NCBI GenBank assembly: GCA_905250125.1 | Contig: CAJNOL010000269.1 | Location: 111,534-175,533, forward strand | DNA: 64,000 bases | From: Rotaria sordida | Taxonomy: Eukaryota > Rotifera > Eurotatoria > Philodinida > Philodinidae | Reading direction: 5' to 3' | In this document: in pieces, positions 39,862 to 51,919 of the stretch | Position numbering within the stretch: the first letter of the stretch is position 1 | Layout of the letters: the number at the start of each line of letters is the position of its first letter | Position numbers and translations under genes: made by a program | The notes under the pieces: model-generated | Seen by the model: the letters and a program-made list of their open reading frames with translations, nothing else | What the model was told of the DNA's origin: nothing | The model's database searches: none

Positions 39862-39895
<34 letters not shown>

Positions 39896-40131
39896 TCTTT
39901 CTTTCTTTCTCATGAGAACATAAAAAACGAGAGTTGATTGGCAATGAGAATGTCTATGGCAACAACAACAACGAAATTACTAATTCTAGTATAATTTGAA
40001 TGAATAGATAAATTATTAAACGTCCTTTTGACTATAATACTGTTTTTTGATTGCTTTCAATTGTTATATTCCTATCTTTAGATATAAATATATATATATA
40101 TAAGAAAAAAAAAATATATATATATATATAT
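39138..40131. promoter_or_regulatory. Divergent intergenic region (ankyrin gene / SLC10A7)
   Basis: About 1 kb between divergent starts. It contains (CT)n followed by (CA)n at about 39862-39895, a GTGTGTCTGTGTGGGTGTG stretch at about 39321-39341, and a (TA)n run directly upstream of the SLC10A7 ATG (40100-40132). No gene is seen in it. Confidence 0.5.
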
Positions 40132-41755
40132 ATGATTGCCTTTGATCGACAGACACACTTGTCAAAATATTGGTTTCTTTATGGAATTTTTTTTTCTATT
40201 ATATTAGCTTTTATTTATCCTGAATTTGGCTCAACAGAAGGTCATTATTAATAAATATAATAATCGATCAAAGATAAAAATAGAAATAGAAATATTCTTT
40301 TTGTTGTTATCTAGGTCCATTAAAACCTGAATGGACAATAAAATTATTAGGAACAATAATCATTTTTTTATTGAATGGTTGTTCAATACGAAGTGAGGTG
40401 AAACAAAAAACAAATAAAAAAAAGAATTTAAATGTATTTTTTCAACAAAAATTATTCTATTCATTGAATAAAATAGGAACTTTATCGAACAGTTCTTCAA
40501 TATCGAATTCATTTATTTATTCAAATATTTTCATTTATTATTTGTCCTTTTCTATTTACAATATTGTCTACTATCTATCGATCATTAACATATCAATACC
40601 AAGTTGCTATTGGGTAGAATTTCTTTTAATTAATCTCATCAATTTTATTGTTTTATTTTTAGAATAAAAGCATTAGGAACTTTACCATCACCAGTATCTA
40701 CTGCTGCTTATGTTGTTCGAGCTATTGGTGGAAATGAAGTAAATCAAAAAAAAAAAGAATAAGAAAAGATTTTATTTTTATTTTTTATTATTATTAATTT
40801 ATTATTGAAGGCAATTGCTATGCTTAATTCAACTCTTGGTAGCCTATTAGGAACAATGCTTACACCTATTCTTCTTTACATGATGGTTCGGTATTAAAGA
40901 GTGTTTTCATGTTTTTTGTCTATTTAATAGAAAACATATATATGTTTTGTATTAATAGCTCGGGGGAACATTTTCCGGTGGACAACATTCATTTATTCAT
41001 GTTCTCATATCACTTTCAAGTACTATTTTAATGCCGATTGGTATAGGACAATTTTTACGTGTCTATTTTCCACTTGTTATCAATCGAGTAATGCCATACG
41101 CAAATACAATTAATAAGTAATTCATTATATGATATGTTCAGATAAAAATATATATATATACATGTTTTTATTTGTCTAGTTGGATATTACTTAGTAATAT
41201 TTATGTAACATTTTGTCAGACATTTAAGCAACATGGTCCATTACATTTCACATTTATCGATTTTTTAATTCTTCTTATGACAAGTATAAAAACAATATGA
41301 ATAATCACTGATTCATATATATTCAATTTTCGTTTTTTAGTTTTTTGTATACAAATCTTTTTAATCATTGTGTTGTTTTTTACTTGTCGAAAAAGTCATG
41401 TTCGTCCTAATGATACAATTGCTATTGTATTTTGTGGTAGTCAAAAATCATTAACTAGTGGTAGAATATTTAATGAGAATACGATTAAATATATGATTTA
41501 GGTTTTTTTTTTGTATTATAGGAATGCCTATTTTACAAATGATTTTTCCTGAAAATATTTCTATAACTATACCATTATTAATTTATCATCCAATGCAAAT
41601 TATTATAGGAAATTATTTAACATCGACATTTCAACGTTGGTTAAAAGATGCGAAATACGACTGGTTAGTCATTTGAATTATGAAATGTTATAAAAAAAAA
41701 TGAATTTCCTTGTTTTTTTCTTTCTAGGCATCATCGAATTAGTAGAAGAGTTTAA
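40132..41755 (+). CDS. SLC10A7: SLC10A7-type transporter (bile-acid:sodium symporter-like)
   Basis: Ten exons keep frame: 40132-40240, 40315-40397, 40477-40613, 40663-40738, 40811-40885, 40959-41116, 41180-41283, 41341-41460, 41522-41663 and 41728-41755, giving 343 residues, the length of the vertebrate protein. In vertebrates SLC10A7 acts in the secretory pathway and plasma membrane, affecting calcium handling and glycosaminoglycan/N-glycan processing; it is not a proven bile-acid carrier. Family hallmarks in order: YWFLYGIFFSII, GGPLKPEWTIKLLGT, HLFIQIFSFIICPF, LPSPVSTAAYVVRAIGGNEA, MLNSTLGSLLGTMLTPILL, DTIAIVFCGSQKSLTSGMPI and PLLIYHPMQIIIGN. About ten hydrophobic segments are visible. The start is the first ATG after a TA repeat. 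The stop lies 108 bp before the next same-strand ATG, with AATAAA at 41803-41808. Confidence 0.95.
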
Positions 41756-41796
41756 TTGATCTCATCTTTGTTTTTTTTTCTTGTTATTTTGTTAAA

Positions 41797-41863
41797 AAGA
41801 AAAAATAAAGAAGTTCAAGTTCATAGTTGTATTTCTTTTTTTCAGATCATTATTTTTAAGAAG
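41797..41863 (+). promoter_or_regulatory. Poly(A) signal plus candidate trans-splice acceptor (SLC10A7/UBE2 gap)
   Basis: AATAAA at 41803-41808 is followed by a T-rich run ending in CAG at 41845, 18 nt before the UBE2 ATG at 41864. In a 108-bp gap this is the arrangement expected in an operon whose downstream message gets a spliced leader. Rotifers are known to trans-splice; use of this site is inferred. Confidence 0.55.
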
Positions 41864-43152
41864 ATGTCAACTCCATCTCGTCTTCGTTTGATGCGTGATT
41901 TTAAACAGTAAATTAGATGATTTTTATTCTTTTGTTTGTGGAAAAAATAATTTTCTTTTCTTCAATATTTAATAGATTACAAAAAGATCCACCAGCTGGT
42001 ATTGCAGCTGTTCCTTCAGATGATAATATTCTTATTTGGCATGCTTTTATTTTGGGGTTAGTTGAAAAAAAAAAACAAAGTTAATTTAGAAATTCATAAT
42101 TTTTCTTTAGACCAAGTGATACACCATTTGAAGATGGAACATTTCGATTATTGTTAGGTATATATATCTAACGAGAGGAACTATTCGAACTGATACCTAT
42201 TGTTTGAGTACATATTGCGCTTACAAGCGAGCTTTAGTGAGACTAGCAAAAAGTCTAAAAACATTCGTCTCCATGGGTTTCTGAAGCCGAGTTATGGCTG
42301 TTCTACTGAATTTTCGGCTCGATTTTATGTATACACTGAAAAACAAAAACAAAAACAGAATTTCGACCTGAATTTCGGTCCATAAATAGCTCGAACGATT
42401 AATATAGAAATTTAATATCTCGACGAAGGAACATTTTTCCCGGCTGAAACTTGCAGGATATTTTACTGATTATCCGATCTATTTATGGACAAAATTTCAG
42501 ATCGAAATTCTCTAATTTGATTTTTTGATAAACTTCTTGAAGCTGGATCAAAAATTCAGTTAAGCGGTTATAATTCGACTTCAGAGGCTCATGGACATAA
42601 ACACTTTCAGAATTTTTCTAGTCTTACTGAGCCTTCCTTATGAATCCGATATGAGCTCAAACGGTGGATAGTTCGTTCCTAAGATTATTGAATTTTTTCA
42701 TTGATATTAAACTTTTATTTTTAGAATTTACGGAATCTTATCCAAATAAACCACCATCCGTTCGATTTACATCAAAAATGTTTCATCCGAATGGTACATC
42801 TATTCTTTTTTATCTTTTTAAAATAAATGTTATAATATTTAATAGTCTATGCTGATGGTGGAATTTGTCTTGATATTCTACAAAATCGTTGGTCACCTAC
42901 ATATGATGTTTCAGCTATTTTGACTTCAATTCAAGTAGATATTAAATGAAATATTTCATGTTTTTATTTTCGTTTTATGAATTTCTGTTTTAGTCATTAC
43001 TTGATGAACCAAATGTTTCATCACCAGCTAATTCTGAAGCAGCTACTCTTTATCAAACAAATCGGCGTGAATATGAAAAACGTGTTAAAATGACAGTTGA
43101 ACAAAGTTGGAATGCTGAACCAACACTTGCATCTAATCTTCGAGCATCATAA
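41864..43152 (+). CDS. UBE2A/UBE2B: RAD6-type ubiquitin-conjugating enzyme E2 (UBE2A/UBE2B)
   Basis: RAD6 charges ubiquitin on its active Cys and, with RAD18- or BRE1-type E3s, monoubiquitinates PCNA and histone H2B. Six exons keep frame: 41864-41907, 41976-42056, 42111-42157, 42725-42793, 42846-42934 and 42994-43152, giving 162 residues (the vertebrate protein has 152). The start [22 protein letters not shown] is near-diagnostic. [20 protein letters not shown] and [20 protein letters not shown] carry the catalytic Cys and the HPN motif, followed by ILTSIQSLLDEPN and [21 protein letters not shown] short extra tail ([12 protein letters not shown]) follows the canonical end. Intron 3 (567 nt) holds a foldback element; the other introns are about 50-70 nt. 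Confidence 0.97.
42169..42681. mobile_element. MITE family B copy in UBE2 intron 3 (about 510 bp)
   Basis: Inverted arms of about 150 bp: the left carries GAACTATTC, TTTGAGTACATAT, AGTGAGACTAG and CTCCATGGGTTTCTGAAG, and the right reads, in reverse complement, GAACTATCC, TTTGAGCTCATAT, AGTAAGACTAG and GTCCATGAGCCTCTGAAG. TA flanks both ends. No transposase is present. Its arms match the ENGASE-intron element at 55090. Confidence 0.8.
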
Positions 43153-45132
43153 AGAATCTTCAATATTTGTTTCGTCATATATTTGTTAAATAAATTCTAT
43201 TGTATAGATGTTCTTTGTTTTTCGCTTTTTTTGTGTCAATTATTAAATGAGAAATTTATGTCACATGGTGAAAAGATAAAACTCTACGATTGCTTTTCGT
43301 TTTATATTTGACAGAAAAATGATCTTTTTATGTAATATGATATTTACATAGAAAAATAACAAAAAATTTATTGTGGACATGAAACAATAAATGTATTTTT
43401 CTATTCTTTGTGTCTTTTGTAATTAAGACAGACAATCTTTGTGTACATTCTTTGGGATTCATTTTTGCATTATAGAATTAGATTGAAATTATTACAAATT
43501 CACTTTGTATTTAATATATTTTGTTTGTTGTCTTTTTTTGCTTTTACAACTTTTTCAATTGAGATGAAATATGAATTCATTTTGCAAATTAATATTTTAT
43601 TTAGAATTGTTTTATTCAGTTGATACGAACAGTTTTTATACAGAGTCTTCTTTAATTAAGATGAATATTATAGTGAATATATAGTTCAGAAAAATAACAT
43701 GCGGACAAGTAAAGAACGTTACTACTCATGTGATTCAACCGGGCAAAAACTGACGGTAAACGGTTCTCTATAATGTGCGTTATATCAGCGGTAGTGCGAA
43801 CAACCTTGCGACATGAGTAATAATAATATAAGAGTCTATGTGTAGTTTCAATAATTTTTTTTTGTTTAGTATAGATTGAAATAAATTTTTAATATTCTTC
43901 TAATTGTTCTAGCTGTAGAGCTTATAACTTTTATGACGTATTTCATAAATTTTTTCTAACAAATGTGTCAAGACTAGTGTTCTGCATTAAATGATTTTTT
44001 TTCTCGTTATTCTCGTCCGTTTTCCCACAAGAATTGGAAACAGGAACGATATTAAGACATGAATGTTCCCGATAATCGTTTTGTTTTGTCTTTTCTATGT
44101 ATAGACTCTCCAAATATTGCTTTTTCAAGCAAAAAAAAAATGTCGAAGTTAATTCGATGTTAGATTGTTAAGAAATGGATTTCGACATTTTTCCAAAGAA
44201 TGTTGCATCGCTTATTAAACAAAAGAAAAATAACAAATATCTATCAATAAAAATTACATAAACTCATTCTCATGATTCGTTAAATCATACCTTCGAAAGG
44301 ACTATTATTCAGATTATTTCACAATAAAGTATTATTATAATCCTCTCCTCTTGAATGTTTTCAATTTTTCATCTATGTTGTTAATGTGCTAGTATTTTTC
44401 TTCTCTTTTCAATTGATGAAGGAAATAATTCTCTTAATTTAATATTGATAAATTTCGACGTATAAATAATAATTTATTTATTTTACTACAATGTACCTCC
44501 AATGATAATTTTATTTTTTTAATTTAAGGCCATCTCACATTGTGTAAAGTGCAACGTTGATAGAAGCTAGTGTCTGGTAATGATAATTTTTCTCAAACAC
44601 GAAAAATGAAATCCTAATAGGAATTCTGGAAGCATTATGGGAACAGATATCGAAAAAAAGGCATTCCCGTAGAACACTAATTCAGACAAGTAATGTCTAT
44701 ATTAGTTACTCATGTTTTTTTTATAAATACTTGTAATATATTTAGATATAATCTATATTGTTCATAATAAATTTGTAAATATATTTATTAAAATGTTTAA
44801 AATAACTTATTATATAATCTTCATATATTTACGCCCTCTATTGGTTATAACACCCGATTGATTTATTTTAATCCATGATATATTCATCATTTGAGAAGAG
44901 ATTTCAATATATATATTGATTACGAAAATTTTTTGTCTATTTAATTTTATTTTTTAATATTTCTATTTCTAGATAAAATTATTGCTAATCAATTCAAAAA
45001 AAAAAAGAAATATGTCAATTCGGTGAATTTCTTTCTTCTTACTTTTGTATTTTCGTGAGTGTATTCGAAAAAAAAAAGTATAAATCAATTTTTTCTTTTA
45101 CAAACTTATCCAATAAAATTTTTAAAAATCTT
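43153..45132. other. Intergenic region, no gene recognised
   Basis: A 2-kb A+T-rich gap. A short foldback (about 43710-43836) has TTACTACTCATGT on the left and ACATGAGTAATAATA on the right. Near the right end a pyrimidine run ends in CTAG at 44972, possibly an acceptor for the INTS3 leader. Confidence 0.45.
43710..43836. repeat. Short foldback repeat
   Basis: Imperfect inverted repeat with ends TTACTACTCATGT and ACATGAGTAATAA. The interior is GC-richer than its surroundings (ACGGTAAACGG, AGCGGTAGTGCG). It is a likely small MITE; exact ends were not resolved. Confidence 0.5.
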
Positions 45133-48100
45133 ATGGCATCAAATAATATAAAACCAATATCACCAGATTCAAAACTTTTACTTTATACTCCAATTGAATT
45201 AAAAGATTCAACAGATGCATATCTTGAATCATGTTTTGCTGCAATTCAACAAAATCGTTATACAATGGATTCAAATATACTTTTACAAATTGGACAAACA
45301 AATAAAAAACATAAAGAACATATATCACATGCACTTCTATATGGTATATTAACTGATATAAATAATAAAGCAAAATATTTTCATGATCTTTTACTTCTTA
45401 ATGGTACAAATCTTTCATCTATAATTTCAATACTTGAAACATTAATTATTAAAAATTGGCGTCGTATACATGATAATGTACGTCAACAATTATTATGGTT
45501 TTTACGTGAAACATTAACAGCTAATATTGATGGTATTGATCGTCTTTATTATGTTTTTTTACGACAAATCAATCCACATGAACAATGTTTAGATTTATGT
45601 GAAACAATACTTGAATTATTATTAGCACATCCATTATTTTTAAAAACTTATCCTGAAATGATGTTATTAACAATATATACATTTTTATCAATATTTCCAA
45701 TATATATACGTCGACGTTCCCAACAACAACGACAAATTGATTTTATATTACAATTAACACGTGAAAATATTCATTGTATTGGACGTGATGCTATACGTTT
45801 ATTAATACAAATAGGACATATACGTGAAATTGATTTATTTTTAAAACATTTATCATTAAATACATCAAATGATTATTTACCTAAAATTTTATCATTACAA
45901 ACTGAACCAAAATATTTAGCATTACCATTATCATTTGATTTAGAAAAACATTTACAATTTCTTCTTGATAATTGTCGTTTAAATAGTCAAGAAAAATATT
46001 ATTTTGATTGGTTTCAAAGTCAATATTTAAATTTTAAACAATATCCAGATACAATTTATTTATGTTCACATATTATACGTTATGTATGTGTTGTTTGTCG
46101 TAATCAATTAAATCCAAATAGAATAACACGTTGGATATTTATATCATGGTTATTAACACAATTATATAATTATCAACAAACATTACAACAAACATTAATA
46201 ACAGCAAGTCAAACAGCAATGAATGCTGCTGCATTTCTATCATCATCATCACCACAATTAATGCAAATAAATGAACAAATAGTACAATGTCGTTTAGCTA
46301 TTTATTATGATTGGTTTTTATTTGATATTAATAATTTACAACAATTAACAAATGAATTTGATGTACAATTAAATTCAACTGTTGTTGGTTATCATTTATT
46401 AACAATGTCATATTATAATGCTAAACAAATGTTATTATTTCTTTTATATACATCAGAAAATTTTATATTATCATTAAAAACATTTATACAACAAAATATT
46501 GCACGTTTATTTATTGAATTATTTCAACGTATACCAATATTAAATTCACAACAATTATTACAAATGTTTACACATGATAGAGATATTTATCAACGTTTAC
46601 TTACAACTTTTTTTTCATTACCATCATCAACAACAATGAGTAAGATAGATTGAATTATTTGACAATGTTTTAGATATTTTAAAAGATTCTAATGCATATA
46701 ATGGAGATAATGTAGAATTGATTTGAATGTTAAAAAAATAAAATAAAATAAACAAAAATTTTATTTCAGTCGGTTTGATTGTTTTTTTTTCACTTCATCC
46801 ATGAAAAAAGACTTCCCGAGGCTAAAAGTTTGAAAGGTGTTTTAGAAAGCCTGAATCTTCTAATCCGATCAAGAAAAAATATTTCAAAAATTTTCCCGTG
46901 AGATCTTATCTAATTTTGAACCCAACCGTGCGGTTAATAGATTTACAGTCTTATCTGATGACCGGTTATTCATCTGAAAAGTACCAGAAGGAGAATTAAA
47001 CAACATAACCTTTCTATTACTATTCTCAAACAAGATTATAACAGAAAAAGTAGATGTTCGATGAGCTCTTTTAAATTGTTTATCATTTCTTACTCTACAC
47101 TCGAACTGTTAAAGCCCTAGACTCAACTTTTACTCCTATTAGTATTTGGACAAAGACAACAATATGGCTAACTTGGGAAATTCTTCAGATGCTTCCTTCT
47201 GATTTCAATGATTTTTTGCCTATAGATACTACATAGTGTTCTAGTAAAAACCCAAAACCGATTTGAGTTCCTATTGAGATTTCACTCAACTGTCGAATTT
47301 TTAATATATCTATTTTTTAGAAATCTATGTTTTCGGAAAATTCGTATTTTCGAATTTTGATCTGAGACTTTGTGCATATAGAGAATGAGCAGGAAGTTAC
47401 AGTGTATGTTAACCCTAAATTGTTGAATACTATATGATTCGTATAGAATTTTGGTTTCCTCTGAATTAAGATCAAACTACAGTACGAATATTTGTCTTAT
47501 TTAAATATATATAGAAAGTCTAGTAAAAAAGAAGTCAAGTTTCATAGCTGTTGTTTTTACAGTATTAAAACCAGTCTGACACATTTTTAAGGAATAAATG
47601 ATAGTTTCATATGAGCTTTCAGTTCAGCATTATTTATAATTCTTTGATTTAGCATCCAGTCAGTTTCCTACGAATAAAAATAAATCCCTTTTTCAATTGT
47701 TTCTTTTTTCTTTTCTCTTGTATTATTCTATACGTATTTGTATGCCATTGTAAAGGTAACTGAATCATACATTTGTATACAAATATTATATGATTATTTA
47801 CGTGTTATTTTGTTTTTCTTTTTATTTCAAAATGACTCATTTTGGTGATATTGAAAGAATATAAACAGCAATTCAACGAAGAAAAATATCCTATTTAATC
47901 ATTTTCAGTTATAACTTGAAGGTATCTCTGAAAGTGTCTTTTATTGAAAGCCGATTGGTCTCTGTAGCCGATACAACTTCACAAACGGTTACCTCCACTA
48001 TTATCAATAATCGATGATAACGCAGCTCTAGACCAGGTCGACAATCTCACTTAAAGTTCTCGTTCAAGTGTTCAAGTTATCCATACATATAATATCAGAC

Positions 48101-51100
48101 ACGTAGAGTTCGAACAGTTGGATAAGAAAAACTTTGATTAAGATTGCCCCCTCCCAGTTCAGAGCTAGATCATCATCCATTATTGATAATAATGTGGGCG
48201 ACCATTTGCAAAGCTTATCGACTATAGAAAATGATCGACTGTCAAAAAAAAGACACGTTTAGGTGTGGCTGCATTCTAAAACTAAAAATGATTAAATAAG
48301 ATATTTTTCTACTTTGCATTGCCATTTGTGTATTCTCAATGTCATCAAAATAGATCATTTTGAAATAAATACAAAATAACACAGAAATAGAATATAATAT
48401 GTGTCTATAAATGTAGTTAACTCTGTTACCTATACAATGACATACCAATGTATATATATATATATAATAGTACAAGACACAGGGAAGAACAAACTTATTT
48501 TTATTCATGAGACAGTGAATAGTTTCAAGCTGATATGAAAACATCTTCATCTGATTTTTCACTATGATAGTTAATACATCCAAAACGGGAGATGTTTAGT
48601 ATGTATATATCTTCTTATACTAATGACTACCTTAAATCATTTACTAAAGAAATTATATTTTGATTTATTCCTAATTTCAGGTGTACCAATAAATGATGAA
48701 GTAATAGTAATTAATGATGATAATAATCCAAATGCTGTTATGCCAGTAACAATGGATGAAGAATCTAATGAGATAATGATCATGTCAGCAAATACAACAG
48801 CTTCACCACGTTTTTCTGATGATGAAGAAGACGATGATGAATATGAAAATAATAGAATTTCATTAAAACTGTCAGATCATGATTATGATGATGAAGATAT
48901 TTTAATGATTAATGAAGAAACAAAAACATCTCTTGATACATATAATACAAATATAATTCGTACAAATTTTCCATTTGATCGATTTCGTTCATATATAAAT
49001 GATCGTGTACAACAAATGTCATTATCTTATTCTGAATCAATAAATCGTAATAAATCTTCATTACTGATACAAATATATAAACAAATAGCTTTATCATTAA
49101 GTGATAAACGTCCACTTATATTAAAAACTCAAGCAAATGAACCAGCTGGACCAATAAATTCCTATGCAATGATTAAATTTGAAAAAACAAGTGATAAATT
49201 TCAATCACGTTTATTAACAATATTAGATGAACAAACTATTGTTAATGGTCTTTTATGTTTATGGTTATTACGAGATTCATTTCAAAATCGTTTATTACCT
49301 TCATTAAGAATATCTCAATCAAATAAACAAAATTCAATGTTAGAAAATAATTTTCGTGATATACCACTACAAAAATTAAAACGTTCAATAAAACAATCAT
49401 CTCTATATGTTTTATTTCGTTTAATTAAAGATGATATATCAAATCAAATTGTTTATATTAAACTTTTACAAGCTATGTATTTTTTTCAACCAGAATTATC
49501 TTATATATTTCTTTATTATTTATCAATTGATATTGATGATATGAAAATAGCTATAGAATTGTTTGAAAAATTTGCACATGATATTATTAAATCAAGTAGT
49601 AATCATAGAAAGTAAGTTAAATTAATATTCAAATATATACTATAGAAAAGAAAGTAACCTAGAATAAGGATACAAAACGGTGACTCGCAAAAATTAAGAG
49701 TCTTAATAGTAGTTTGTGTAGAAGATTTTATTTCCAATAAGAATTTTCGTAGATAAAAGTGATGGATAGTTTTATAAGGATAAAGTTTTTGAAAAACCAA
49801 GTATTTCATCTCTTAGAATTACCAAATAGAATTATAGTTAAGGCATATAAAAAGTTCTGATCACGGCGTTGAAAAGATCTTTTCGGATAAGAAGGCCTAT
49901 TGCGAAATGCAAAAATACCAAATATATTATGTTGTAAAGTTTTTTGAGGTGCGTCGAATGGTATATAGTAAATCTTGTTTTTATAAGACTTTGAAGAAAC
50001 TAGAGTCGATTTACTGATAGACGATTACACATCCACACTCAAGCATGATAAGTTTCTGAATATTGTGGTCCTCGGTATTAGTCGAAAGTATTTGTACAAT
50101 ATTTTTCCTCGCATACGATTTTGTAGAGTTTTTGACGGGCTAAAACCTCATATACGTAGTATCTCTGATTATCTTTTGAATGTGTAGTCGTCTATCAGTA
50201 AATTGACTTTAGATCCTTCAAAGTCCTATGAAAACAAGATTTACTATATACTATTCGACGCGCCTCAAAAAGCTCTACAACATGGTATATTTGATTTTTC
50301 ATTTCTCAATAGGCCTTCTTATCCGAAAAGATCCTTTAAACGCCGTGACCAGAACTTTTGGCATGCCCTAAGTATTTGAATTACTCAGAATGATAGAGTA
50401 AAGAATTCCCTACAAAATGAAATCTCTTCCAGATGTCTACGACGTTTATTGATCGAGATACATCAATTATACAGAAAGCATAAAAAGTGTGTTTTCATAC
50501 AAAATAACAGAAAAAGACAACTTTTTGTCATTCGTATGGTCAGTGTACCTCTGTCAGTAAACACTGTAGAGAACTAGAAGAGTTTTCATGTTGTAGAGAG
50601 TCGTTTGCTCTATCCTTCTGAGTAATTGAAACAAAATTCTATTTGCAAATTCTAGAAACTAAAATGCTTGATTTTTCAGAGATCTTATATTCTTGGAAGG
50701 CTAGTAACCACTCTCATCTTCGAATATTCTTATTGGAAATAAAGTTCTCTATTCCAATTACTATTTAGATTCTTATTAGTGTTTCCGGCAATAGGTTTTT
50801 TTTTTCGAATAATTCAAAAAGAAATTGTATATATGACAATGAATTAATTAAAATAATATTTGTTTTCTTAGACCATCTATTCCACCAGCTAAAATGCCAA
50901 CATATGATCAAGATTTTATTGATTTTATACATGAAATTTTAACTTATTGTGAACAAGATGATACAGAAACATTTCTTTATTTATTTTCATATATCTATCG
51001 TCTTTATTCAAAAAAATTTTTTAATAATATTAAATTAATACGTCTTCTATTACATACAATAAATCATAATGAATTAGAACAATTTATGTGTGATATACTT

Positions 51101-51919
51101 AAACATCAATTACAATTATTTAATTCACATAAACTTTATTCAATTGTTGATCAAACATTATTATTTTCACAAAATGAACAAGAAGATTTTTGGAAATTAT
51201 TAGGTGCACATGATTTTGTACAAAATGATTATGAACAATTATTTACAAATATTATTGAACATTTACTTAATCATACAAAATCTGTTATTGGTGAACAACG
51301 TTTAGCTAAATCAATTAATTATACAACATATCGTAATACAATAGCATTAACTAATGTTTATGATATATTAAAAACAAAAATTCCAACATATGGTATTGTT
51401 TGTTGTTTATTTGCACATGAATTAACAAAAAATTTTTCGGAAAAACTTTGTCTTTTATGGCATGAACAACATCATGATACATTTTGGCGACATCTTGAAC
51501 GTATATTACAAAAATGGATACAACGTGAAAATGATCAAACAAAACAAAAAATTGATTATAAAATAGGTACAATTAAAATGGCAAATGAAAATGGTTTAAA
51601 ATATATTTTACAACATTTAGAAATTTTATTAGAAAATAAAAATATTGATATAAATGAAAATAAAATTGATCAAGATGATTTACATGATCGTTTAACTATT
51701 GATGAAAGTTTATTAAATATTCCATTATCAAAAACAACTATTAAATTATTAATTGATTGTATTCATAAACATGAACGAATTTATTTAGAAAATAAAAATT
51801 TTGTTGATCGATTTGAAAATGGAAATTCAGTATTACCACCACCTTTACCAACAACAACAGCAACGACAACAACATCTACAACATCGGTTAAACGACGAAA
51901 ATTAGACAATAAATCCTAG
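45133..51919 (+). CDS. INTS3: Integrator complex subunit 3
   Basis: INTS3 is part of the Integrator complex (RNA polymerase II termination and snRNA 3' processing) and of the SOSS single-strand-DNA sensor complex. Three exons, 45133-46639, 48681-49611 and 50872-51919, splice in frame to 1,161 residues (human about 1,043). Supporting segments: IKNWRRIHDNVRQQLLWFLR (human has RTQLVWLVRE), QRQIDFILQLTRENIHCIGR followed by DAIRLLIQ, YYFDWFQSQYLNF (human YQDWFQRQYL), AIYYDWFLFD, an acidic stretch SDDEEDDDEY, and EPAGPINSYAM. It ends in a Thr-rich tail and a basic KRRKLD patch. Exons are unusually long for this window, and both introns (2,041 and 1,260 nt) are swollen with inverted-repeat elements. 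The upstream in-frame GTG extension is not needed; the ATG at 45133 is the natural start. Confidence 0.93.
47187..47265. repeat. Dispersed repeat copy 1 (INTS3 intron 1)
   Basis: The sequence TTCTTCAGATG, TTC(C/T)GATTTCAATGATTTTTT, ATAGATA(C/T)TACATAGTGT recurs at about 56730-56800 in a gankyrin intron with the same order and spacing. The two copies are roughly 85% alike by eye. The element type is unknown. Confidence 0.6.
47935..48262. mobile_element. Foldback element in INTS3 intron 1 (about 330 bp)
   Basis: The left arm (GTGTCTTTT near 47952, then ACTATTATCAATAATCGATGAT near 47995) pairs with the right arm (reverse complement GTGTCTTTT, then ATTATTATCAATAATGGATG, then CTAGCTCTGA). Arms are about 110 bp. 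The ends are not sharply defined and no coding sequence is seen. Confidence 0.65.
49839..50370. mobile_element. MITE with about 200-bp inverted arms in INTS3 intron 2
   Basis: Left arm from 49841 (AGGCATATAAAAAGTTCTGA, then TCACGGCGTT) and right arm to 50368 (reverse complement GGGCATGCCAAAAGTTCTGG, then TCACGGCGTT) pair for about 200 bp, down to GTCTATCAGTAAATTGACT near 50195. TA lies on both sides. The extreme tip GGCATGC is also the tip of the 2125-2549 element. Confidence 0.85.
50382..50795. mobile_element. MITE family A copy, left end truncated, in INTS3 intron 2
   Basis: The core foldback 50384-50622 has CTCAGAATGATAGAGTAAAG on the left and the reverse complement CTCAGAAGGATAGAGCAAAC on the right. 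The right side runs on with CTAGAAACTAAAATG and ACTATTTAGATTCTTATTAG, matching the right arm of the 32334-32969 element. The left outer arm is missing where it abuts the preceding element. Confidence 0.65.

Noticed and set aside
39861-39913. Reading frames through the (CT)n(CA)n stretch
   Set aside because: Arg-Glu and Ser-Leu/His-Thr runs simply translate dinucleotide repeats.
45055-45132. N-terminal extension of INTS3 from a GTG codon
   Set aside because: It is Lys/Phe-rich, lacks conservation with INTS3 and precedes a good ATG; it is most likely 5' leader.
48909-49115. Minus-strand open frame within INTS3 exon 2
   Set aside because: It is a shadow frame of a strongly supported INTS3 exon with no similarity of its own.
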